A stretch of DNA of 8,291 nucleotides from Armatimonadota bacterium (GTDB lineage: Bacteria; Armatimonadota; Zipacnadia; Zipacnadales; UBA11051), in assembly GCA_030612305.1 (NCBI GenBank), contig JAUWOG010000081.1, forward strand, positions 1-8,291, written 5' to 3'. Positions 1-5,026 of the stretch are shown piece by piece. The notes beneath the pieces are model-generated. The model was not told the DNA's origin, did no database searches, and saw nothing but the letters and a program-made list of their open reading frames with translations. Numbering within the stretch: the first letter of the stretch is position 1; each line of letters begins with the position of its first letter. The translations under genes were made by a program, and so were the position numbers.

Positions 1-67
1 CCCCGCTTCACTTCCTGCACTACCATCACGATTCCAGATGCAGCCCACCCCCGACTCCTCGGCTCGC

Positions 68-96
68 TTTACACGTTCTCCCCGCTCTGATATAAT
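68..96 (+). promoter_or_regulatory. sigma70-type promoter for tRNA-Val (and possibly thrS)
   Basis: A TTTACA box at 68-73 (one mismatch to the -35 consensus) and a perfect TATAAT at 91-96 are separated by exactly 17 bp. The -10 box ends 11 nt before the first base of the tRNA, which is the usual distance for a stable-RNA promoter. I see no convincing terminator between the tRNA and thrS, so this promoter may also supply thrS transcripts. Confidence 0.8.
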
Positions 97-107
97 GACA
101 CTCGGAG

Positions 108-182
108 GGGCGCTTAGTTCAGGGGAAGAACGCTACCTTGACACGGTAGAGGTCGGTGGTTCAAGTCCACCAGCGCCCACCA
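108..182 (+). tRNA. tRNA-Val (anticodon GAC), CCA encoded
   Basis: All tRNA parts fold in order. The 7-bp acceptor stem is 108-114 with 172-178, and T115-A116 are positions 8 and 9. The D arm is GTTC/GAAC (117-120, 128-131) with a 7-nt loop containing GG. The anticodon stem CTACC/GGTAG is 133-137 with 145-149. The variable loop is 150-154. The T arm GGTGG/CCACC (155-159, 167-171) carries the loop TTCAAGT. The discriminator is A179 and CCA is encoded at 180-182. The anticodon loop TTGACAC puts GAC at 140-142, which reads valine GUC and GUU codons. GTC is the main valine codon in the neighbouring genes. All stems are perfectly paired, so this is an intact functional gene. Confidence 0.97.
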
Positions 183-260
183 TTGATATCAATTGCCGCG
201 GGCTACGTCTGCCGGCGGCATTTTCGCAAATGCTGGTTCGACAGGGTCAATCACGGAACT

Positions 261-328
261 CACAAACGCGTCGAAGTGACAAACGGGCGGGAACCAGCAA
301 CGCGCGGAAACCACAAACGCGTAGGTCG
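261..328 (+). repeat. four tandem copies of a 17-nt unit in the thrS leader
   Basis: Units start at 261, 278, 295 and 312, exactly 17 nt apart, with approximate consensus CACAAACGCGCGGAAAC. The core AAACG occurs at 264, 281 and 315, with CAACG at 298. Units 1 and 4 share the 11-mer CACAAACGCGT. A fifth, weaker unit may precede at 244-260, matching mainly in its CACGGAA part. The last bases of unit 4 overlap the 5' arm of the downstream hairpin. Spacing this regular is unlikely to be chance, but the function is unknown. Confidence 0.7.
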
Positions 329-363
329 GGCTTCATGAGGACGCCGCGCGTCCTCCGCCCGAC
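325..363 (+). promoter_or_regulatory. long hairpin before the thrS ribosome binding site
   Basis: An inner perfect 8-bp stem (337-344 with 348-355, loop CGC) sits on an outer perfect 7-bp stem (325-331 with 357-363). The two are separated by a 5-nt bulge (332-336) on one side and a single base (356) on the other. No T run follows, so it is not a typical intrinsic terminator. Its 3' side includes CCTCC (352-356), which could instead pair with GGAGG (398-402) of the ribosome binding site. A switch between the two pairings is an inference. Confidence 0.6.
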
Positions 364-393
364 GATTCCCGTCGTGAACCAATCAATCAGCAC

Positions 394-403
394 GGAAGGA
401 GGT
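394..403 (+). promoter_or_regulatory. strong ribosome binding site of thrS
   Basis: GGAAGGAGGT matches the anti-Shine-Dalgarno sequence closely and ends 6 nt before the ATG at 410. This fixes the thrS start there. The open frame extends upstream through the tRNA gene, so any earlier start can be discarded. Confidence 0.9.
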
Positions 404-409
404 AGTCCC

Positions 410-2404
410 ATGAGTGACATTACACTGACTCTGCCAGACAATTCGGAAATGAAGGTGCCACAGGGGACGACATCCCTCCAGGTGGCTGAGAGCATCGGCC
501 CGCGACTTGCCAAAGCCGCCGTCGCCGCCAGGCTCAACGGTGAAATCTGCGATCTGACCCGCCCACTCCAGCAGGATGCCGACTTCGCCATTCTCACCTT
601 TGATGACCCGGAGGCCAAGGGCGTCTATTGGCCTTCGCCATCCCACGTGATGGCGGACGCCGTCAAGCGGCTCTTTCCCGACGCCAGGCTGACCATCGGG
701 CCGGCCATTGAAGAAGGCTTCTACTACGACTTCGAGGTCGAGCAGCCCTTCACCGACGAGGACCTCGAGCAGATCGAAGCCGAGATGGCGAAAATAATCG
801 CCGCCGACGTCCCGTTCACCTGTGACGACATGAGCGCCGCTGAGGCTGCCGCGTACTGGCGCGATGCCGGCAACGAGTACAAGGCCGAGTTGGCCGCCGA
901 CATCGTCGCCGCCGAGACTGACCAGCAGCCCCCGCGCGGTCACGATGCCATCCAGGAGTTCGCCGACGCCAACTCGCACCACTACGACGCCGTGCAGGTC
1001 ACTCACTACACCCATGGTGAGTTCACCGACATGTGTCGCGGCCCGCACCTCCCCTCGACCGGCCGCATCAAGGCCTTCAAGCTGGTCTCAGTCGCCGGTG
1101 CCTACTGGCGCGGCTCCGAGCTCAACACCATGCTCCAACGCATCTACGGGATATCCTTCCCGGACAAGAAGATGCTGAAGGAGTACTTCGAGCGGGTGGC
1201 GGAGGCAAAGCGCCGCGACCACCGCATCCTGGGCCGCGACCTCGACCTCTTCGGCTTCTTCGAAGAGGCCGGCGCGGGTCTCCCGTACTACCATCCGCGC
1301 GGTGCAATGCTCCGCCAGCTGGTCACCGATTTCACCATCCAGGAGCATCTCCGGCGCGGATACCAGCTCGTCCGCACACCCCATCTCATCAAAGCCGACA
1401 TCTGGCATACCTCCGGACATGCCCAGCAGGGCTATCCGATGTACTACACCGACATCGAGGGCCAGTCCTACGGCATCAAGCCGATGAACTGCCCCGGCCA
1501 TCTGCTCATATTCGGCTCCCGCACCCGCTCCTACCGCGACCTGCCGATCCGCTACTTCGAGCTCGGAACCGTCTATCGCCACGAGCTCAGCGGCGTTCTC
1601 CACGGCCTCATGCGCGTTCGCGGCTTCACCCAGGACGACGCCCACATCTTCTGCACGCCCGACCAACTCCAGGACGAGATCATCGGCGTCATTGATTTCG
1701 CCACCCATATGCTGAAGGTTTTCGGGTTTGATGAGTACGAAACTCACCTGTCCACCCGGCCCGAGAAGTCCGTCGGCACCGACGAGCAGTGGGAGCGCGG
1801 AACCCAGGCGCTCATCGAGGCGATGCAGGCGCATGACATCGAGTACGAGGTGGACGAGGGCGGCGGCGCCTTCTACGGCCCCAAAATTGACCTCAAGGTC
1901 AAGGACGCCATCGGACGACTCTGGCAGTGCGCAACCATCCAGTGCGACTTCACTCAGCCCGAGCGCTTCGACATCAACTACGTCGGCGAGGACGGCAAGC
2001 AGCACCGCCCGGTGATGATACACCGCGTCGTGCTCGCCGGCATCGAGCGCTTCCTGGGCATCATCATCGAGAACTACGCGGGCGCATTTCCGCTCTGGCT
2101 GGCACCGGTTCAGGCCATGGTCCTGCCGATCGCCGACCGCCACCTTGACTATGCCAAACAGGTCGCGGCCCGCCTCACCGAGGCCGGCTTCCGCGTCGAA
2201 GTAGATACTGACGCTGCCACGCTCAATGCGAAGGTCCGCAACGCCGAGATGCAGAAATATCCCTACATGCTCATCGTTGGTGACCGCGAAGCAGAGCAGG
2301 GCCAGGTAGCCGTCCGCCACCGCGAGCAGGGCGACCTCGGCCCCCAGGACCTCGACGAGCTCATTCGCAGCATGATCGCAGCCAATATCCCTGGCGCCGG
2401 ATAG
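410..2404 (+). CDS. thrS: threonyl-tRNA synthetase (ThrRS), editing-site variant
   Basis: This 664-aa class II synthetase charges tRNA-Thr in the cytoplasm. A TGS domain (about 1-63) is followed by the SAD editing domain (about 70-240), the catalytic core (about 270-560) and the anticodon-binding domain (about 565-660). The zinc ligands C361 (in MNCPGH), H412 (in DDAH) and H538 (in MIHR) correspond to E. coli C334, H385 and H511 with a constant offset of 27. Editing residues K158, D207, C209 and H213 are present. The first histidine of the HxxxH editing motif is replaced by P75 (WPSPSH, second histidine H79). The protein also carries about 25 extra residues around 165-195, which accounts for its length above the E. 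coli 642 aa. The start follows a strong ribosome binding site. The identity is certain, while reduced proofreading is only an inference. Confidence 0.98.
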   Translation: MSDITLTLPDNSEMKVPQGTTSLQVAESIGPRLAKAAVAARLNGEICDLTRPLQQDADFAILTFDDPEAKGVYWPSPSHVMADAVKRLFPDARLTIGPAIEEGFYYDFEVEQPFTDEDLEQIEAEMAKIIAADVPFTCDDMSAAEAAAYWRDAGNEYKAELAADIVAAETDQQPPRGHDAIQEFADANSHHYDAVQVTHYTHGEFTDMCRGPHLPSTGRIKAFKLVSVAGAYWRGSELNTMLQRIYGISFPDKKMLKEYFERVAEAKRRDHRILGRDLDLFGFFEEAGAGLPYYHPRGAMLRQLVTDFTIQEHLRRGYQLVRTPHLIKADIWHTSGHAQQGYPMYYTDIEGQSYGIKPMNCPGHLLIFGSRTRSYRDLPIRYFELGTVYRHELSGVLHGLMRVRGFTQDDAHIFCTPDQLQDEIIGVIDFATHMLKVFGFDEYETHLSTRPEKSVGTDEQWERGTQALIEAMQAHDIEYEVDEGGGAFYGPKIDLKVKDAIGRLWQCATIQCDFTQPERFDINYVGEDGKQHRPVMIHRVVLAGIERFLGIIIENYAGAFPLWLAPVQAMVLPIADRHLDYAKQVAARLTEAGFRVEVDTDAATLNAKVRNAEMQKYPYMLIVGDREAEQGQVAVRHREQGDLGPQDLDELIRSMIAANIPGAG

Positions 2405-2453
2405 CAATCCGTTCCCTATCCACTAGTGCTCTGTCAGTCGTGACACCTTGGGT

Positions 2454-2483
2454 AAAGGCGCTTGAGCTTGATTCGTGCCTTTT
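2454..2483 (+). terminator. possible intrinsic terminator of thrS
   Basis: AAAGGCGC (2454-2461) can pair with GTGCCTTT (2475-2482), giving 8 bp with one G-U pair, a 13-nt loop and a TTTT run at 2480-2483. The T run is short and mostly inside the stem, and the loop is large, so it would be a weak terminator. It lies 50 nt after the thrS stop codon. Confidence 0.35.
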
Positions 2484-2496
2484 GGGCCGCACCATT

Positions 2497-2567
2497 CATC
2501 ATTCATCAATGGGTGGGCCGGCGTGCGCTTCGAGCTTGACGCATCATTCATGAATGGGTGGCTCGGC
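2497..2567 (+). repeat. pair of imperfect 26-bp direct repeats
   Basis: Copies at 2497-2522 and 2542-2567 start 45 bp apart and differ at 3 of 26 positions. Each begins CATCATTCAT and contains AATGGGTGG. Copy 1 is preceded by another ATTC, giving two tandem ATTCATC heptamers (2494-2507). Copy 2 contains the perfect 12-bp palindrome CATTCATGAATG (2545-2556). The octamer GAGCTTGA also occurs before both copies (2464 and 2532) but not at the same distance. They could be remnants of a dispersed intergenic repeat. Two copies are too few for a CRISPR. Confidence 0.6.
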
Positions 2568-2642
2568 CTGACCTGCGCGAGGCGGCTGGCAGGGCCACAG
2601 TGTGTGATGCTCGGTTCTTTGGCACGACCTGCTTCATGTGCC

Positions 2643-2661
2643 CATAGACGGCCCGTCTGTG
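2643..2661 (+). other. 8-bp stem-loop in intergenic region
   Basis: CATAGACG (2643-2650) pairs with CGTCTGTG (2654-2661) around the loop GCC, with one G-U pair. No T run follows, so it is not a classical terminator. It lies about 55 bp upstream of the recJ -10 element. Its role is unknown. Confidence 0.4.
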
Positions 2662-2713
2662 CAATTCTGCCAGGTGCGCAATTTCGCTCACAAACAATTC
2701 GGGCCAGCCCATC

Positions 2714-2722
2714 TGCTATACT
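2714..2722 (+). promoter_or_regulatory. extended -10 promoter for the recJ operon
   Basis: TGCTATACT combines a TATACT -10 box (2717-2722, one mismatch) with the upstream TG of an extended -10 promoter. No good -35 box lies 16-18 bp upstream (ACAATT at the 17-bp position), which is typical for this class. Transcription would begin near 2729, giving a leader of about 100 nt before the recJ ATG. Confidence 0.5.
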
Positions 2723-2762
2723 GAACTCGTCACGTCTCGCAAGAGAGCTCGGGACTATGAAG

Positions 2763-2795
2763 GTGGCGCTGCTCGGCATGACGCGGCAGCGCCAC
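2763..2795 (+). promoter_or_regulatory. 10-bp hairpin in the recJ leader
   Basis: GTGGCGCTGC (2763-2772) and GCAGCGCCAC (2786-2795) are a perfect inverted repeat with a 13-nt loop. The hairpin would form in the 5' leader of the recJ operon, 14 nt before the AAGGAG at 2810-2815. It lies inside a 20-codon ORF (2757-2819) that is in frame with recJ. No T run follows, so translational control or mRNA stabilisation is likelier than termination. Confidence 0.55.
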
Positions 2796-2809
2796 ATCTA
2801 TTGCTCCTC

Positions 2810-2815
2810 AAGGAG
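2810..2815 (+). promoter_or_regulatory. distant ribosome binding site for recJ
   Basis: AAGGAG is the only good Shine-Dalgarno match before recJ, but it ends 16 nt before the ATG at 2832, about twice the usual spacing. It overlaps the end of the upstream 20-codon ORF, whose TGA is at 2817-2819, and can pair locally with CTCCT just before it (2804-2808). An in-frame earlier recJ start is blocked by that TGA. Confidence 0.4.
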
Positions 2816-2831
2816 TTGAACACCCCGCCCG

Positions 2832-4547
2832 ATGCCGCCTCTGAAGCAGGTAATCTGGAAGCTGGCACCACGCGACGAGCCGGCGGAATTCGAGTTGGCC
2901 CGTGCCGCCGGCATACACTCCCTCGTCGCGGCTGTCTTGCGCGCGCGGGGCATCACCACACCTCAGGCCGTCCGCGACTTCCTCAGCACTGACCTCAACG
3001 CCCTCCGCGACCCCTTCGAGCTTCCCGACATGCGCGCCGCTGCCGAGCGCATTGTCATGGCCGTCGGGACCAATGAGTCCCTCCTTATCCATGGCGACTA
3101 TGACGCCGACGGCATCACTGCCACGGCGCTGCTGGCCCGTTTCCTTGGGAAGCTCGGCGCCGATGTCCATTACTACATACCACACCGCATCAATGACCGC
3201 TATGGCCTCAGTCCCTACGCAATTCAGCAGGCTGTCGCCAGGGGTGTCAAGCTCATCATCGCCGTGGACTGTGGCGTTTCCGACAATGATGAGATCGCCC
3301 AGGCCAACAGCCTTGGAGCCGAGGTCATCGTCATAGACCACCACGAGCCGGGACCGGAATTGCCCGATGCCATCATCGTTGACTACAAGCGCCACGACTT
3401 CGAGGGTGAGGCCGACGACCTGGCCGCTGTCGGCCTCGCATACAAGGTCGCCGCCGCCGTCTGCACGCTCCTTGAAATGCCGGTTGCCTCGTTGCAGCGC
3501 GCCTTCTTCGACCTCGTCGCGATTGGCACTGTCGCCGACGTCGTCGAGCTTTCCGGCGACAACCGCATCATGGTCAAATGGGGCCTGCAACTCCTCCCCA
3601 AGACCCGCAAGGAAGGCCTCCAGGCCCTCCTGAGCCTCACCGGACTGGCCGGCGAACTGACGGCTCAGGACATAGCCTTCCGTCTGGCTCCCCGCCTCAA
3701 TGCCGTCGGTCGCATGGCCGAAGCCACTGACGCTGTTGACCTGCTGTTGGAGGACGACCCGGACGCTGCCATGAAGCTTGCCTTGCGGTTGGAGGGCTAC
3801 AATGTCGAGCGTCAGCGCCGGCAGGCGCTCATCTTCTGCGAGGCGGAGGCGATGGTATGCGAGGAAGTTGATCTCGACGACGAGCCGGTGCTCGTCCTCG
3901 CCGGCGATGATTGGCACATCGGCATCGTCGGCATCGTCGCGTCGAAGGTCGTCGAACGCTTCCCCCGGCCTGCCTTTGTCATGAGCAGAAAAGACGACAC
4001 CTGGCGTGGCTCCGCGCGCAGTGTCGAGGGTTTCGACATCGCCGCCGCCCTCCGGCAGTGCGACGATCTCCTGCTGCGCTATGGCGGTCACAAGCTCGCC
4101 GGTGGCTTCACCTTGCCTGTAGAGAACCTCCAGGATTTCCGCAGTCGCCTCAACAGCATCGGACGCGACTGCCTCCGCCCGCAGCAACTTCTCCCCACCA
4201 TCAGCATAGACTGCGAAGTGGACATCGGCGACATTGACCCCGACCTTGTCGAGGCCTTGGGCCTGATGAAACCGTTCGGCCGAGGCAATCGCGAGCCCGT
4301 GCTGATGTCCTCCAGTGTCGAGGTCCTTGACGTCCGTACAGTCGGCGCCGATGGTAAGCACCTCAAGCTGCTCGTCGGCGAAGGCCACCGCGTCTTCGAT
4401 TGTATCGGCTTCAGCATGGGACCGCAGGCCCACTGGATTTCGCGCGGCTCTCGCATTGATATAGCCTACACGCCGGAGTTCAACGAATACAACGGCCAGG
4501 TCAGCTTGCAGTTGCGCCTCGCCGCCGTCCGACCCGCCAACAGATAG
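2832..4547 (+). CDS. recJ: single-stranded-DNA-specific exonuclease RecJ
   Basis: This 571-aa DHH-family nuclease degrades single-stranded DNA 5' to 3' in recombination and mismatch or excision repair, using Mn/Mg ions. The signature motifs appear in order: HGDYDADG (D89, D91, D93), VDCG (D146), DHHEP (D169, H170, H171), DLVAIGTVADVV (D227, D236) and LAPRLNAVGRM (R288, N290). The C-terminal DHHA1 part has GIVASKVVERFPRP, GSARSVEGFDIA and GGHKLAGGF (H420), followed by an OB-fold-like tail. Length and motifs fit an intact bacterial RecJ. The ATG at 2832 gives an N-terminus typical of the family (IWKLAPRD). Its Shine-Dalgarno site is unusually distant and the leader is structured. recJ appears to open a five-gene operon, with yjbQ starting 32 nt after its stop. 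Confidence 0.97.
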   Translation: MPPLKQVIWKLAPRDEPAEFELARAAGIHSLVAAVLRARGITTPQAVRDFLSTDLNALRDPFELPDMRAAAERIVMAVGTNESLLIHGDYDADGITATALLARFLGKLGADVHYYIPHRINDRYGLSPYAIQQAVARGVKLIIAVDCGVSDNDEIAQANSLGAEVIVIDHHEPGPELPDAIIVDYKRHDFEGEADDLAAVGLAYKVAAAVCTLLEMPVASLQRAFFDLVAIGTVADVVELSGDNRIMVKWGLQLLPKTRKEGLQALLSLTGLAGELTAQDIAFRLAPRLNAVGRMAEATDAVDLLLEDDPDAAMKLALRLEGYNVERQRRQALIFCEAEAMVCEEVDLDDEPVLVLAGDDWHIGIVGIVASKVVERFPRPAFVMSRKDDTWRGSARSVEGFDIAAALRQCDDLLLRYGGHKLAGGFTLPVENLQDFRSRLNSIGRDCLRPQQLLPTISIDCEVDIGDIDPDLVEALGLMKPFGRGNREPVLMSSSVEVLDVRTVGADGKHLKLLVGEGHRVFDCIGFSMGPQAHWISRGSRIDIAYTPEFNEYNGQVSLQLRLAAVRPANR

Positions 4548-4579
4548 AGCCCTCGGCTCCCTTACAAGGAAAATGCCAC

Positions 4580-4984
4580 ATGCCTGCAGAAACCTTCACT
4601 GTCACCACCGACCGTCGCCGCACCATCCTTGACCTCACTGACACAGTTGCAGAGCTTCTGCGCGAAATGGACGTGGATGCCGGCCTCATCTGCATCTCAG
4701 TGCCGCACTGCACCTGCTGTCTCTATGTCAACGAGAACGAGGCCGGCCTCCTCGAGGACACACTGCTACTCCTTGACAACATCGGCGGGCGCGGCAACTG
4801 GCGTCACGACCGCATAGACAACAATGCCGACGCCCACTTATGCGCCTCGCTCGTCGGCAACAGCGTCACGCTACCGGTGCGCGCGGGCCGGCTCGAACTC
4901 GGCACATGGCAGCGCGTCATGCTCGTCGAACTCGATGGCCCGCGCACTCGTCGCGTCACCATCACAGCCATCGGGGCTGCGTGA
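4580..4984 (+). CDS. yjbQ: YjbQ/UPF0047 family protein
   Basis: This 134-aa single-domain protein belongs to the YjbQ (UPF0047) family, often labelled secondary thiamine-phosphate synthase after genetic work in E. coli. Its physiological role is not settled. The family features are clear: VNENE near residue 52, RHD followed by NADAHL in the middle, and a C-terminal block of the form SVTLPV, then GRLELGTWQ, then VELDGPRTRRV. The usual PHTTA segment is here PHCTCC, so C44, C46 and C47 cluster with C38 close by, which is uncommon. The AAGGAA at 4566-4571 lies 8 nt before the ATG and supports this start over the out-of-frame ATG at 4573. It sits between recJ and a nucleotidyltransferase with short gaps, so it is probably cotranscribed, but nothing here links it to thiamine metabolism. 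Confidence 0.93.
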   Translation: MPAETFTVTTDRRRTILDLTDTVAELLREMDVDAGLICISVPHCTCCLYVNENEAGLLEDTLLLLDNIGGRGNWRHDRIDNNADAHLCASLVGNSVTLPVRAGRLELGTWQRVMLVELDGPRTRRVTITAIGAA

Positions 4985-5014
4985 GAACGGCAAACCGCAA
5001 AGCCGAAGCACCGC

Positions 5015-5020
5015 GGAGGG
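5015..5020 (+). promoter_or_regulatory. ribosome binding site selecting a GTG start
   Basis: GGAGGG ends 6 nt before GTG at 5027. The encoded N-terminus reaches the nucleotide-binding loop (GGLGTRLRP) at residues 13-21, as expected for the family. The pair therefore fixes the start of the nucleotidyltransferase at a GTG codon. Confidence 0.8.
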
Positions 5021-5026
5021 TATCCA

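Larger units (their letters stand above)
183..409 (+). promoter_or_regulatory. structured leader region upstream of thrS
   Basis: This 227-bp gap has no credible gene. Reading rightwards it holds an 8-bp stem-loop (216-235, one G-U pair, loop TCGC, no T tract after it), four 17-nt tandem repeats (261-328), a long two-part hairpin (325-363) and a strong ribosome binding site. In several bacteria thrS expression is controlled through its mRNA leader, by ThrRS binding in E. coli and by T-boxes in Firmicutes. This layout suggests leader control here too. I could not identify a known riboswitch, and a T-box is not supported. Confidence 0.5.
2405..2831. other. 427-bp intergenic region between thrS and recJ
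   Basis: There is no convincing protein gene here. Open frames on both strands cross the repeats, hairpins and promoter and resemble no family I recognise. The contents in order are: a terminator-like stem-loop just after thrS (2454-2482), two imperfect 26-bp direct repeats (2497-2522 and 2542-2567), an 8-bp hairpin (2643-2661), an extended -10 promoter (2714-2722), and a short leader ORF with a 10-bp hairpin ahead of recJ. Base composition is less GC-rich than the flanking genes. Confidence 0.75.

Noticed and set aside
216..235. Intrinsic terminator after tRNA-Val
   Set aside because: The 8-bp stem has one G-U pair and is not followed by a T tract, so termination is not supported.
284..306. 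T-box-like segment GGGCGGGAACC in the thrS leader
   Set aside because: It lacks the UGGN bulge needed to pair with the tRNA end and the other conserved T-box elements, and it is explained by units 2 and 3 of the 17-nt repeat.
38..409. Upstream extension of the thrS reading frame to an ATG at 38
   Set aside because: The extension would translate the tRNA gene and the leader hairpins, has no family similarity, and the strong ribosome binding site fixes the start at 410.
1088..2407. Long open frame on the minus strand opposite thrS (439 codons)
   Set aside because: It is the antisense of an undoubted thrS. Long opposite-strand frames are expected at this GC content, and no family is recognisable.
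2497..2567. CRISPR array or insertion-sequence ends
   Set aside because: There are only two imperfect copies separated by 19 bp, with no spacers, cas genes, transposase or flanking inverted repeats.
2423..2819. Overlapping open frames on both strands in the thrS-recJ gap (124 and 114 codons)
   Set aside because: They run across direct repeats, hairpins and the promoter, show no family resemblance, and lack good ribosome binding sites.
2808..4433. Long open frame on the minus strand opposite recJ (541 codons)
   Set aside because: It mirrors the recJ codons, shows no recognisable domain, and recJ has every diagnostic motif on the other strand.
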